Origin: Melioribacteraceae bacterium
Lineage (GTDB): Bacteria > Bacteroidota > Ignavibacteria > Ignavibacteriales > Melioribacteraceae
Reading direction: 5' to 3'
Assembly: GCA_021647785.1 (NCBI GenBank)
Contig: JAKIUC010000024.1
Location: 1 to 62,737, forward strand
Length of the DNA: 62,737 bases
In this document: positions 46,778 to 55,945 of the stretch, piece after piece
Layout: every line of letters begins with the position of its first letter
Position numbering within the stretch: the first letter of the stretch is position 1
Made by a program: the position numbers and the translations under genes
Notes under the pieces: generated by a model
Database searches by the model: none
The model's input: only the letters and a program-made list of their open reading frames with translations
What the model was told of the DNA's origin: nothing

Positions 46778-47567
46778 AAAAGATAGCACTAAAAAGACTT
46801 TGTTAGTTGCTCTTGGAGTTTGCTTTGTGGCTTCAATACTTGTTTCAACTGCTGCAGTTGGGTTAAAACCACTTCAAGAAAAAAACAAAAAGTTAGATTT
46901 ACTGAAAAATATACTTTCTGCCGGCAATTTATACAAAGAAGGTATTGACATTGAAAAAACATTTAACGAAAAAATAACAGCTAAAATTATTGATTTGAAA
47001 ACTGGTGAAACAATTCCGGAAAGTAAATTTGATGATGAATTAAGCATCGAAAAATTTAACATTAATAAACTTGCATCAAGTTCAAAATGGGGTACTGTAA
47101 CACCAAAAAGCAATAATGACCCAGGACTTAAACGAATACCAAAAGTTATGGCAATTTATACAGTAATGAAGAACGATAAAATTGATAAATATATCCTCCC
47201 TATTTATGGTAAAGGACTTTGGTCAACTATGTATGGTTTTATTGCAATAGATAAAGATTTACATACAATAAAAGGTTTTACGTTTTATTTGCATGGTGAA
47301 ACACCTGGACTTGGCGGTGAAGTAGATAACCCTAACTGGAAAAAACAATGGATTGGAAAACAAGCCTACGATAAAGATGGAAATATAAAAATTGAAGTAA
47401 TAAAAGGTATTGTAGATAGAAGTAGCGATAAAGCAAAATTTCAAGTTGATGGAATTGCAGGTTCAACATTAACAGCGAGAGGAGTAAACAACTTGGTAAG
47501 ATTTTGGCTAACTGAAAATGGCTATGCTCCTTTTCTTAATAAGTTGAAAGGAGACAAAAATGGCTAA
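46770..47567 (+). CDS. nqrC: Na+-NQR subunit C
   Basis: NqrC has one N-terminal transmembrane helix (about residues 10-32) and a soluble part with a second covalent FMN. The likely attachment Thr is Thr233 in [14 protein letters not shown], aligned with Thr225 of Vibrio; the motif reads AGST where SGAT is common. [20 protein letters not shown] is the conserved block before it. AAGGAGG precedes the ATG. It overlaps nqrB by 8 bp and nqrD by 8 bp. The length of 265 is normal. Confidence 0.94.
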   Translation: MPKKDSTKKTLLVALGVCFVASILVSTAAVGLKPLQEKNKKLDLLKNILSAGNLYKEGIDIEKTFNEKITAKIIDLKTGETIPESKFDDELSIEKFNINKLASSSKWGTVTPKSNNDPGLKRIPKVMAIYTVMKNDKIDKYILPIYGKGLWSTMYGFIAIDKDLHTIKGFTFYLHGETPGLGGEVDNPNWKKQWIGKQAYDKDGNIKIEVIKGIVDRSSDKAKFQVDGIAGSTLTARGVNNLVRFWLTENGYAPFLNKLKGDKNG

Positions 47568-48186
47568 AGTAAAATATAAAGAGATAGTCTTTGACCCAAT
47601 CTTTAAAAATAACCCAATTGCTTTGCAAATGTTGGGTATATGTTCTGCACTTGCAGTTACCACAAAGTTAGAAACATCGTTAGTTATGGCTTTGGCAGTA
47701 ACAGTGGTTATTGCTTTTTCAAATTTGTTTGTAAGTTTAATTAGAAATCACGTTCCAGGTAGTATCAGAATTTTGGTTGAAATGACAATTATTGCATCAC
47801 TTGTTATTATTGCCGATCAAGCAATAAAAGCTTTTGCATACGATGTTAGTAAGCAACTCTCTGTTTATGTTGGTCTTATAATTACAAACTGTATTGTGAT
47901 GGGACGAGCAGAGGCTTACGCATTAAAAAATCCTCCAATGCAAAGTTTTATGGATGGAATTGGAAATGGAATGGGCTATGCAGTTATTCTTTTAATTGTG
48001 GGATTTATGAGAGAACTTATAGGCTCTGGTAAGTTCTTTGGTATCTCGATACTTCCGCTAACTACAGAAGGTGGATGGTATCAGAGTAATGGTTTAATGT
48101 TGCTTGCACCAAGTGCATTCTTCCTTATTGCATTTTTTATTTGGATACTAAGAACATTATACCCTGAACAAGTGGAGGAGAATTAA
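47560..48186 (+). CDS. nqrD: Na+-NQR subunit D
   Basis: This is a 208-residue integral membrane subunit with six hydrophobic helices. It has [20 protein letters not shown] and the half-channel motif [20 protein letters not shown] followed by [16 protein letters not shown], whose Cys is the ligand of the iron centre shared with NqrE. AAAGGAG precedes the ATG. It overlaps nqrC and lies 3 bp before nqrE. Confidence 0.95.
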   Translation: MAKVKYKEIVFDPIFKNNPIALQMLGICSALAVTTKLETSLVMALAVTVVIAFSNLFVSLIRNHVPGSIRILVEMTIIASLVIIADQAIKAFAYDVSKQLSVYVGLIITNCIVMGRAEAYALKNPPMQSFMDGIGNGMGYAVILLIVGFMRELIGSGKFFGISILPLTTEGGWYQSNGLMLLAPSAFFLIAFFIWILRTLYPEQVEEN

Positions 48187-48189
48187 ATT

Positions 48190-48801
48190 ATGTTAGAACA
48201 TTATCTTGGCATATTTATAAAATCCATATTTATTGAAAATATGGCTCTCGCATTTTTTCTTGGAATGTGTACATTTATGGCTGTATCAAAAAAAGTTGAT
48301 ACTGCTATTGGGCTTGGTATTGCAGTTGTTTTTGTTCAGGCAATTACGGTTCCTGTTAATAACCTAATTTATCAAAACGTTCTTAAAGAAGGTGCATTAG
48401 CTTGGGCAGGATTAGAAGCTGTTGATTTAACATTTCTTGGTTTAATTACATACATCGGCGTTATTGCAGCAATGGTACAAATTTTGGAAATGATATTAGA
48501 TAAATTTGTACCTGCACTCTACAATTCACTCGGAATATTTCTTCCGCTCATTACTGTAAACTGTGCAATACTTGGCGGCTCCCTCTTTATGGTTGAAAGA
48601 GATTACAATATTGGTGAATCAGTAGTTTTTGGCTTTGGTTCAGGAATTGGTTTTGCACTCGCAATTATTGCACTTGCTGGTATTCGTGAAAAAATGAAGT
48701 ATAGTAACGTTCCGGAAGGTTTACGCGGACTTGGAATGACTTTCATGATTGCTGGTTTAATGGCAATTGCATTTATGTTATTTTCTGGAATTCAATTATA
48801 A
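48190..48801 (+). CDS. nqrE: Na+-NQR subunit E
   Basis: This 203-residue membrane subunit is homologous to NqrD with inverted topology. It shows [20 protein letters not shown] and [20 protein letters not shown], each with the Cys that helps bind the intramembrane iron centre. GGAGG precedes the ATG. nqrF starts 10 bp downstream. Confidence 0.95.
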   Translation: MLEHYLGIFIKSIFIENMALAFFLGMCTFMAVSKKVDTAIGLGIAVVFVQAITVPVNNLIYQNVLKEGALAWAGLEAVDLTFLGLITYIGVIAAMVQILEMILDKFVPALYNSLGIFLPLITVNCAILGGSLFMVERDYNIGESVVFGFGSGIGFALAIIALAGIREKMKYSNVPEGLRGLGMTFMIAGLMAIAFMLFSGIQL

Positions 48802-48811
48802 GGGTTTAAGA

Positions 48812-50047
48812 ATGGATGGTATAAATTTAATCATATTAGGCGTAGTGATGTTTATCGTAATTGTTATTGCCTTAGTATTATTAATATTACTTGCTAAGTC
48901 ACAATTAGTGGCTTCAGGTAATGCTAAAATTGAAATAAACGATGATCCGGAAAAAACAATTGAAGTTCCGGTTGGCAATAAACTTCTTTATGCACTTAGT
49001 GATGCTGGTATTTATCTTCCCTCTGCCTGCGGCGGGCAAGGTACTTGCGGTGAGTGTAAATGTATAGTTTCCGAAGGTGGCGGTGATGTGCTTGCTACAG
49101 AAACTGGACAATTAACACGTGGTGAAATAAAAGAAAGTTACCGTCTTTCCTGCCAAGTTCCTATAAAGAACGATTTAAAACTTGAACTTGAACCAGAAAT
49201 TTTTGATATCCAAAAATGGGAATGTACAGTACGCTCAAATAAGAATGTTGCTACATTTATTAAAGAACTTATATTGGATTTACCCGAAGGAGAAAATGTA
49301 GATTTTCGTGCTGGCGGATATGTACAAATTGAAGCTCCACCTCACACAGTAAAATATTCTGATTTTATAATTGATGAAGAATACAAGGGCGATTGGGACC
49401 ATTTTAATCTTTGGCAATTTGTTTCCAAAGTTGAAGAACCAGTTTTACGTGCATACTCTATGGCTAACTATCCTGAAGAAGTAGGGATGGTAATGTTAAA
49501 CGTGCGTATCGCTTCTCCCCCTCCACGTTTGCCAGATGTACCACCAGGGCAAATGTCTTCCTATATATTTAGCCTTAAACCTGGCGATAAGGTTACTATT
49601 TCTGGTCCTTACGGTGAGTTTTTTGCAAAAGAGACAGATGCAGAAATGGTATTTATTGGCGGCGGTGCTGGAATGGCTCCTATGCGTTCGCACATTTTCG
49701 ACCAATTAAAACGCTTAGATTCTAAGAGAAAAATTTCATTCTGGTATGGAGCACGTAGTAAACGTGAATCTTTTTATGATGATGAATTTAATGAACTTGC
49801 AAGAACACACGAAAATTTTAGCTGGCACTTAGCACTTTCTGAACCTCAACCGGAGGATAATTGGAATGGACTTACCGGATTTATTCATCAAGTACTTTTT
49901 GAAGAATATCTAAAAAATCATCCAGCACCAGAAGATTGCGAATTTTATATGTGCGGTCCTCCAATGATGAACGCAGCAGTAATTAAAATGTTAGAAGACC
50001 TCGGCGTTGAACACGAAAACATTATGCTTGATGATTTTGGCGGATAG
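48812..50047 (+). CDS. nqrF: Na+-NQR subunit F
   Basis: This is the NADH-oxidising subunit, 411 residues. An N-terminal helix anchors it (about 5-28). A plant-type [2Fe-2S] ferredoxin domain follows with Cys73, Cys79, Cys82 and Cys114 ([14 protein letters not shown] and RLSCQV). Then come the FAD domain ([11 protein letters not shown]) and the NADH domain ([12 protein letters not shown], ending with the family-typical MLDDFGG). The ATG at 48812 is preferred to an upstream start because AAGGG precedes it and the helix then starts the protein. No gene of the complex is missing. Confidence 0.95.
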   Translation: MDGINLIILGVVMFIVIVIALVLLILLAKSQLVASGNAKIEINDDPEKTIEVPVGNKLLYALSDAGIYLPSACGGQGTCGECKCIVSEGGGDVLATETGQLTRGEIKESYRLSCQVPIKNDLKLELEPEIFDIQKWECTVRSNKNVATFIKELILDLPEGENVDFRAGGYVQIEAPPHTVKYSDFIIDEEYKGDWDHFNLWQFVSKVEEPVLRAYSMANYPEEVGMVMLNVRIASPPPRLPDVPPGQMSSYIFSLKPGDKVTISGPYGEFFAKETDAEMVFIGGGAGMAPMRSHIFDQLKRLDSKRKISFWYGARSKRESFYDDEFNELARTHENFSWHLALSEPQPEDNWNGLTGFIHQVLFEEYLKNHPAPEDCEFYMCGPPMMNAAVIKMLEDLGVEHENIMLDDFGG

Positions 50048-50079
50048 ATAGTTTTGTTTGTAGTAGAAAAACTTTCTAA

Positions 50080-50421
50080 ATGATAAAAGAGACTTCAATA
50101 AAATTATTTGAATCAAAAAAAAATAAGAGTCCATTGGGATAATGAATCTGAGAAATGGTATTTTTCGGTAATTGATATAATTGAGACTTTAACCGAGAGT
50201 AATAATCTACGTAGATACTGGAGTGATTTAAAACGAAAACTTACAAAAGAAGGGTTTAATCAGTTGTACGAAATTATCGTACAACTGAAATTAAAAGCAA
50301 CAAACACACAACTGATTGTGCAGACACAGAAGGACTTTTACAGATAATACAATCTATTCCTTCACCAAAAGCCGAACCTTTTAAGGTTTGGTTGGATACG
50401 AAAGAATTGAAGAATAACTAA
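50080..50421 (+). pseudogene. BRO-N (phage antirepressor-like) gene, frameshifted and truncated
   Basis: Read over two frames the remnant gives IKETSIKLFESKK, IRVHWDNESEKWYFSVIDII and, further on, TDCADTEGLLQIIQSIPSP. This is the BRO-N domain of phage antirepressors and related accessory genes. The frame breaks first in a run of nine A (50115-50123), where eight would keep it. It breaks again near 50300-50310. A stop at 50419 then cuts the C-terminal part. The only intact piece is an 79-residue frame starting with TTG at 50108. Confidence 0.8.
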
Positions 50422-50894
50422 TGAAAAGCCAACAAAAATATGGTGCATACCGCAAGCAGTTGTAACATTGAAAGTTAATGAGTGCAATTAAAAGTATTTG
50501 TAGCTTAAAAAATAAATGGTTTAAGATGCGGCACGCACCATATTTAAATCATTCTTCAAAATACTTTATGTATCATTTAGATATTGCTTTCTATCTGCTT
50601 TGTAATAATACATACTATTCACGCTTACAAAGCTTTTCACCAATTATGAGAAATAAACTTTATTTAATTTTATGAATAAATATGCGTTTATTTATAATTT
50701 TTGGAACTTTAAAAGTGAGTAGCTGGAGTTATTAGCCAGACTGCCGTTAACCACAAGCCAAAAGGGAAATAAAGATTGCAAGCCTTTAACTTATGATATG
50801 TTAATAGTTAGGTGCATTATCTATGAACAATTACGAATATTTCAATAGTTAAAATAAATTTGTTATATTTGCATTAACTTATGATATTTTAATA
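50422..50894. repeat. Spacer with inverted repeat and candidate hip operators
   Basis: AATATGGTGCATACCGCA (50437-50454) recurs inverted at 50527-50544 with two mismatches, enclosing a 108 bp element. The right arm belongs to the 27 bp motif 50524-50550. A 22 bp direct repeat beginning TTAACTTATGATAT lies at 50786-50807 and 50874-50895 (one mismatch), each with dyad symmetry. A Bacteroidota-like box TATATTTG is at 50864-50871. No convincing gene is present. Confidence 0.6.
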
Positions 50895-51051
50895 GGAGGC
50901 TTTGCATAACCCCAAAAAAGAGTCCTTGTATTTAAAAAACATATTATTTACCCTCATTTTGTTCTGTTTTTAATGCTACGCCCCTGAGAGTAACAAATAT
51001 GAGAGCTATACTACTCAAAATAGCTACCAAAGTGGGTTATGCAAAGGCTTC
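50895..51051. mobile_element. 157-bp MITE with 18-bp inverted ends and TAATA target duplication
   Basis: The left end GGAGGCTTTGCATAACCC (50895-50912) and the right end 51034-51051 are inverted repeats matching at 16 of 18 bases. The 5 bp TAATA flanks both sides directly (50890-50894 and 51052-51056). The 121 bp between has no open frame of note. It is non-autonomous and must have been moved by a transposase encoded elsewhere; the insertion-sequence family is not assigned. Confidence 0.8.
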
Positions 51052-51075
51052 TAATAGTAAATTAGATAAAATACA

Positions 51076-51095
51076 TTAACTACGTACATTTTAAT
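51076..51095. promoter_or_regulatory. Candidate HipB operator copy nearest the gene
   Basis: TTAACTACGTACATTTTAAT has dyad symmetry around TACGTA. Its outer bases match the two upstream repeats at 50786 and 50874, both of which read TTAAC then TTAAT at the ends. It lies 20 bp before the hipB start and downstream of the MITE. Confidence 0.4.
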
Positions 51096-51114
51096 AATTA
51101 AAAGAAAAAAAGTG

Positions 51115-51432
51115 ATGGATAATTGGTTGTTTTTAACAGAGCAAGAAATCTTAGAAGAAATGGGCAAAAGGCTCAAAAAAATAAGATTACAGCATAATCT
51201 TACTCAAAAAGAAATGAGCAAGGAAGTTGGACTAAGTGTTTCAACAATTAGTCTGATAGAACAAGGGAAATCTACAACGGTTGAAAGTTTAATAAGGATT
51301 TTAATAAGATTAAATCGGATTAAAGATTTAGAATCAGTATTTAGAGTTGGAGAAAACTTAGAGTTGAAGTTGAAATTTGAAAAGGCAAAATTAAAAACAG
51401 AAAGAAAAAGAGCATCTAAAAAAATAAAATAG
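51115..51432 (+). CDS. hipB: HipB-like XRE-family antitoxin
   Basis: This 105-residue DNA-binding protein has a helix-turn-helix of the Cro/XRE type: RLKKIRLQHNLTQKEMSKEVGLSVSTISLIEQG (about residues 17-49). A basic C-terminal tail follows (KAKLKTERKRASKK). The ATG at 51115 is chosen over the GTG one codon earlier. The HipA kinase gene starts 2 bp after the stop, so the pair is one operon. It should neutralise HipA and repress the operon through upstream palindromes. Confidence 0.9.
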   Translation: MDNWLFLTEQEILEEMGKRLKKIRLQHNLTQKEMSKEVGLSVSTISLIEQGKSTTVESLIRILIRLNRIKDLESVFRVGENLELKLKFEKAKLKTERKRASKKIK

Positions 51433-51434
51433 CT

Positions 51435-52721
51435 ATGATAGTTGAAGTTAAGTTATACGGTGAAAAATTAGGTACAATAGAATGGAATGATAGTAAAGGT
51501 AGTTCTACTTTTCAATATAGCGATAGTGCATATTTTAGTGAAATAGAACCTTCTCCAATAATAATGCCTACACAAGAAAGAATATTTGAAACGAATCGGG
51601 ATTATATCAATTTTCATAATTTACCTTACTTATTATCTGATTCAATGCCAGATGATTTTGGTAATATAATGATGAAAGAATGGTTAAAACAAAAGCATTT
51701 ATCTTTTGATGATATAAATCCTGTTGATAGATTAACCTATGTAGGAAAAAGAGGTATGGGTGCTTTAGAGTATGAACCTGTTAACCATAAAGAGAATAAT
51801 AATTTCAATGTAAATGTTAATGAATTATTAGAAGTAACCAGAAAAGTGTTAGAGGGTAAAAAGGAAACTTCTTATAATGATTTAGATAAAGAGAGTTTAT
51901 CCAATATCTTAAGAATAGGAACTTCAGCTGGCGGGGCAAGAGCAAAGGCTTTAATTGCTATTAAAACCGATTCGAATAATAAAATTAAAGATATCAGACC
52001 GGGCGATATTATTCAACCAGAAGGATATTCTTATTGGCTTCTGAAAATTGACGGAGCAAATGAACATATCTTAGGAGAAGGGAAAGGGAAAGGGAAAATA
52101 GAATATGCTTATTATAAATTAGCGAAAGAAGCAGGTATAGATATATCAGAAAGTATTTTATTTGAAGAAAATGACAGGTTCCATTTTTTAACTAAACGGT
52201 TCGATAGAACAAACAATGATGAAAAAATTCATATGCAAACCCTTGGAGCCTTAGCAGGAATTGACTATAAAATTCAAAAAGTTAGTAGTTACGAAACATT
52301 ATTTAGGGTAATGAAAAGACTATTGCTTCCATACTATCAATTTGAACAACAATACAGGCGAGCATTATTTAATGTAATAGCAAGAAATCATGATGATCAT
52401 GTGAAAAACTTCTCCTTTTTAATGAATAAAGATGGGAAATGGGAAATATCCCCCGCTTATGATATTACTTTTCAATATAAAGCTGGTGGAACCTGGACAA
52501 ATGTTCATCAATCATCTATTAACGGTAAATTCGATAATTTTACAAGAAATGATTTACTAAACTTGGGAAAAACATTTGGTATCAAAAAAACAAATCATAT
52601 TTTAGAGGAAGTTATAACAGCAGTAAATCAATGGTCTAAAATAGCTATAGAGATAGATATACCTAAGAAGGAAATTGAAAATATTAGTAACAATCTGAGA
52701 GTTAATAATTTTAATAACTAA
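51435..52721 (+). CDS. hipA: HipA-type serine/threonine kinase toxin
   Basis: This is a 428-residue toxin kinase of the HipA family, which in E. coli phosphorylates glutamyl-tRNA synthetase. It has an N-terminal subdomain (SDSMPDDFGNIMMKEWL), the ATP-loop region GTSAGGARAKALIAI (162-176), FLTKRFDR, the catalytic loop ARNHDDHVKN (316-325) and the metal-binding Asp343 in PAYDITF. All kinase residues appear intact. An in-frame GGGAAA triplet repeat at 52080-52097 encodes Gly-Lys repeats in a loop. The target here is unknown. Confidence 0.93.
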   Translation: MIVEVKLYGEKLGTIEWNDSKGSSTFQYSDSAYFSEIEPSPIIMPTQERIFETNRDYINFHNLPYLLSDSMPDDFGNIMMKEWLKQKHLSFDDINPVDRLTYVGKRGMGALEYEPVNHKENNNFNVNVNELLEVTRKVLEGKKETSYNDLDKESLSNILRIGTSAGGARAKALIAIKTDSNNKIKDIRPGDIIQPEGYSYWLLKIDGANEHILGEGKGKGKIEYAYYKLAKEAGIDISESILFEENDRFHFLTKRFDRTNNDEKIHMQTLGALAGIDYKIQKVSSYETLFRVMKRLLLPYYQFEQQYRRALFNVIARNHDDHVKNFSFLMNKDGKWEISPAYDITFQYKAGGTWTNVHQSSINGKFDNFTRNDLLNLGKTFGIKKTNHILEEVITAVNQWSKIAIEIDIPKKEIENISNNLRVNNFNN

Positions 52722-52858
52722 AGTAAAGAAAATGATTAGAAGAATAATTGCCAGTGCCTAATAAAAAATATAATGCATTTGTAGATAGTACTACAAAAGA
52801 AGATGATAGCAACAAACATAGTACAAAACTAATCATGAAACTTAAGGATGGAGTATCG

Positions 52859-52885
52859 AAATGCCAAACGTACCTTATTTAAACC
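52859..52885 (+). repeat. 27-bp motif copy after hipBA
   Basis: Starting AAATGCCAAACGTACC and ending TTATTTAAACC, it aligns without gaps to 50524-50550 and 54463-54489. It lies in the 233 bp spacer between hipA and the endoglucanase, which otherwise holds a short TTTGTAG/CTACAAA hairpin near 52775-52800 and no gene. Confidence 0.55.
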
Positions 52886-52954
52886 GTTCAACTTCAAACA
52901 CAAATTATTAAACCTTACCCCTTTAAGATGTTGGAACAGGAAAACATTTAGATT

Positions 52955-54439
52955 ATGAATAAAATACTTTTAATACTTTGTCTAACCTTGTTTAGTGTAA
53001 TTTCAAATGCACAAGTACCATTATTGAATGTAGAAAATGGAAGAATTGTAGATACAGATGGAACCGAAATATTATTAAAAGGAGTACAGTTCGAATTTGG
53101 CTCCGCAAGAGGAGATGTACCCTATTTTAACGAAAATGACACTTCCCAAAGTCTGTTTTTAGATAACATGCTAAAACATATTGTTATCGAAGATGATTTT
53201 ATTGATATAAAGAATATGTGTGCCAATACCATTCGTTTATCATTAATTACATATAGGGATTTTGAAAATGACAGACTCCCTTTCACTTATAAAGAGAACA
53301 ATTTTCAACAACTTGACTCGGTTGTGCAATGGGCTAAAAACCACAACATTTATTTAATTATAAGTATGAGACAATCTCCCGGTGGGCATAATACAAGTCC
53401 GCATTCCGGAAATGGAGGACTAAATGAACTTTGGAGTAATAATAGTTTTCAGCAACGGATAGCAACTTTATGGAGAAAAATTGCTGAAAGATATGTAAAT
53501 GAGCCAATTATTGCAGGTTATGATTTATTAAATGAACCGGAGGCTCCGGATTCTGCTTCATTAAATACTGTTTATCAAAGTATTATTGATTCAATAAGAA
53601 GTGTTGATACTACCCATATCTTATTCTTGGAAGGAAATTTATGGGCTCAATATACAAATTGGATTGACCCAAACCTTGATACAAATATGGCTTTAAGTGT
53701 TCATTATTATTTACCAAGTAGTTATGCTGTAAATGGCATTGGTACATACCCTGATGTGGGAATTGGTTTTACCAAAAACGCCCTTTCTGCTACTCTTAAA
53801 GGGAGAATAAATCACGCTGAAAGTCTTAATCTTCCTTGCTATGTGGGTGAGTTTGGTGCAATGACAAGTGCCGGTGGATACCTCGATTATGATAAAGATA
53901 TGATTAGCATTATGGATTCCCTCTCTTTGTCTTGGAACTATTATAACTATAAAAACATAAAAGGTGCTGCAAATACACAAGCCTTTTACTATGCCAATAA
54001 TAGTAATGCATTTGTACAAATGATTGCCTCATTACAAGGAGGAACACTATTTTCTTCATTCTCTCAACTATACGTAGATTCCGTTTTGGCTTCAATTGAA
54101 ACTCCAAATTTATTTATAAAACAAAATCTAATGGATATGTTAACTAATGCAATGTGTCTTCCTCTCAGTGTTTCTGATTACAATAGAAAAAGTAATTTCA
54201 ATATTAAAATTTATCCCAACCCATTTAATACATCAGTTACAATTATATTAAACAAAGAGGTGGTTAATGCTAAATTTTACATATATGATATTGTAGGAAA
54301 TCTAATAAAAACTGGAATTCTTAAAAACAGAAAAGAATTTGTTATAGTGGGTAATGACATTTCTTCTGGTACATATTTTATTTCAGTTGTAGACAATTTT
54401 GAAATTATGGGTCAAGGGAAAATCGTATTATTAAAATAA
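52955..54439 (+). CDS. Secreted GH5-family endoglucanase with T9SS domain
   Basis: The 494-residue protein has a signal peptide (residues 1-19, ending VISNA) and a GH5 catalytic domain (about 30-390). The acid/base is Glu194 in LLNEPEAP and the nucleophile Glu299 in VGEFGAM; the conserved His250-Tyr251 lies between them and NTIRLSL near residue 91. The C-terminus carries IYPNPFNTSVTI and ends KIVLLK, a type A T9SS sorting domain. It is expected to cut beta-1,4-linked glucan or mannan outside the cell. It stands apart from the polysaccharide locus, between accessory modules. Confidence 0.88.
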   Translation: MNKILLILCLTLFSVISNAQVPLLNVENGRIVDTDGTEILLKGVQFEFGSARGDVPYFNENDTSQSLFLDNMLKHIVIEDDFIDIKNMCANTIRLSLITYRDFENDRLPFTYKENNFQQLDSVVQWAKNHNIYLIISMRQSPGGHNTSPHSGNGGLNELWSNNSFQQRIATLWRKIAERYVNEPIIAGYDLLNEPEAPDSASLNTVYQSIIDSIRSVDTTHILFLEGNLWAQYTNWIDPNLDTNMALSVHYYLPSSYAVNGIGTYPDVGIGFTKNALSATLKGRINHAESLNLPCYVGEFGAMTSAGGYLDYDKDMISIMDSLSLSWNYYNYKNIKGAANTQAFYYANNSNAFVQMIASLQGGTLFSSFSQLYVDSVLASIETPNLFIKQNLMDMLTNAMCLPLSVSDYNRKSNFNIKIYPNPFNTSVTIILNKEVVNAKFYIYDIVGNLIKTGILKNRKEFVIVGNDISSGTYFISVVDNFEIMGQGKIVLLK

Positions 54440-54462
54440 GTATCGAATAAATACGAGTGATG

Positions 54463-54489
54463 AAATACGAAACACACCATATTCAAACC
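54463..54489 (+). repeat. 27-bp motif copy after the endoglucanase gene
   Basis: Starting AAATACGAAACACACC and ending ATATTCAAACC, it matches the copies at 50524 and 52859. It lies 24 bp after the GH5 stop. The rest of the 54440-54705 spacer is AT-rich without a clear structure. Confidence 0.55.
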
Positions 54490-54705
54490 GTAGCCTTCAT
54501 CAATATTTATCCACAAAAAAACAATAAATGAATTAAGTTTGTATATGCAAATAGGAAAAAATAATGAATAAATGAATATTTGCTAATTTAATTTGCAAAG
54601 GTATTGAAGAAGAATTTATCCCTAACTTAACTAACAATATTTTTAGATTCATCAGATTTGATGTCTTTAGAAATAAATAGTTTTCTATTATTCGAAATCA
54701 TATTT

Positions 54706-55719
54706 ATGAAGATAAAATATTTAATATTTCCCATATTACTTTTAATTTTCAGTTGCACTAGTCCTATTGAGGATGTTGTTCATTCTATTTCTGGCGAAAC
54801 AATGGGAACAACTTTTTCTGTTAAGTTTACTTCTCAAGAGCATGTAAACCTTGTTGAAATTGAGAATGATGTTAATGCCCTATTAGAAAAAGTAAATCAA
54901 CAGATGTCAACTTATATACCTAATTCTGAAATATCACTTTTTAATAAATCAATTAGTACTGATTGGATTAATGTCTCGTATGATTTAGCTTTTGTAATGA
55001 ATGCAGCAATAAAAATTAGCCAGATATCTAACGGACAGTTTGACATTACTATTGGACCATTAGTTAATCTTTGGGGTTTTGGACCAGAGAATAAACCACT
55101 AAAAGTTCCATCGGATAGTGATATAAAAAATTTACGTAGTTTTGTTGGATATAAAAATATTGATGTAAAACTTAATCCCCCTTCAATCAGAAAACTTAAA
55201 CCGAATGTTTATTGTGATTTATCTGCAATTGCAAAAGGTTTTGGTGTTGATAAAATTTCGGAGTATTTAACTTCCAAAAACTTAAAGAATCACTTAGTTG
55301 AAATTGGTGGAGAACTTAGAGCAAGTGGAACTAAATTTGATAAAAAATGGCAAATAGGAATTTCTGTACCAACTCAATCAATAATAATTCAAGAAACCAT
55401 TTCTCTCGAAAATCAATCAATGGCTACCTCTGGCGATTATTGGAATTATTTTGAAGAGAATGGAGTTAGATATTCGCACACTATTAATCCGATAACAGGT
55501 AAACCAATTACGCATAAATTAGCATCAGTTACAATTGTAGCAGAATCATGTATGGAGGCTGATGCAATAGCAACCGCAATAGATGTGATGGGTGCTGAAG
55601 CCGGATTAAAATTTGCAGAAGATAATGAACTAAAAGTCTATTTTATTGTTAAAGGCGAGGATGATTTTGAAATATTTATCACTCCGCAATTTAACAATTT
55701 AATTTCGAAAGGTAATTAG
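54706..55719 (+). CDS. apbE: FAD:protein FMN transferase (ApbE), lipoprotein
   Basis: ApbE splits FAD and attaches FMN through a phosphoester to Thr of NqrB and NqrC (and related Rnf subunits). The 337-residue protein has a lipobox LIFSC (Cys17), then SGETMGTTFSVKF and QMSTYIPNSEISLFN, LWGFGP, the flavin-binding AIAKGFGVDKISEYL with GGELRASG, and the metal-binding VMGAEAG block after SHTINPITG. The ATG at 54706 is used because the upstream frame only adds residues ahead of the signal peptide. The gene is 4.7 kb from nqrF but surely serves the Nqr complex. Confidence 0.93.
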   Translation: MKIKYLIFPILLLIFSCTSPIEDVVHSISGETMGTTFSVKFTSQEHVNLVEIENDVNALLEKVNQQMSTYIPNSEISLFNKSISTDWINVSYDLAFVMNAAIKISQISNGQFDITIGPLVNLWGFGPENKPLKVPSDSDIKNLRSFVGYKNIDVKLNPPSIRKLKPNVYCDLSAIAKGFGVDKISEYLTSKNLKNHLVEIGGELRASGTKFDKKWQIGISVPTQSIIIQETISLENQSMATSGDYWNYFEENGVRYSHTINPITGKPITHKLASVTIVAESCMEADAIATAIDVMGAEAGLKFAEDNELKVYFIVKGEDDFEIFITPQFNNLISKGN

Positions 55720-55720
55720 T

Positions 55721-55930
55721 ATGGAACAATATATAGTAGTATTCGTATTCTTTTTTATTGCAATGTTGTTAATGTTAGCATCTCTACAATTTAGTAAATA
55801 TAAACAAAGAAAGGATAGTTGTTGCAGTGGTGGTAGTTGTTCAGACAGTGAGCAAAATAACAACGAATGTGAAAAGAGAAAAGGAATAGTGAATAAATTT
55901 GTAATTGATATCAATAAGTTAAAGTTATAA
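55721..55930 (+). CDS. NqrM-like small Cys-rich membrane protein
   Basis: This is a 69-residue protein with one N-terminal transmembrane helix (about 5-24) and a polar tail with Cys34, Cys35, Cys40 and Cys50 (DSCCSGGSC and NNECEKRKG). It starts 2 bp after the apbE stop with AAAGGT as ribosome-binding site. In Nqr-containing bacteria apbE is often followed by nqrM (DUF539), a small Cys-rich membrane protein needed to build the iron centre of NqrD/E. The layout and Cys-x5-Cys content agree, but sequence similarity is weak, so the name is not assigned. No other function is suggested by the sequence. Confidence 0.65.
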   Translation: MEQYIVVFVFFFIAMLLMLASLQFSKYKQRKDSCCSGGSCSDSEQNNNECEKRKGIVNKFVIDINKLKL

Positions 55931-55945
55931 TTCTGGAATAGTTTA

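Noticed and set aside
50431-50550. Integron attC site
   Set aside because: The dyad size fits, but the GTTRRRY and RYYYAAC core boxes are not clearly present and no integrase gene is in the window; kept only as a test in the findings.
50478-50675. 65-codon + strand frame in the accessory spacer
   Set aside because: It covers the inverted repeat and the 27 bp motif, and its translation shows no protein-like pattern.
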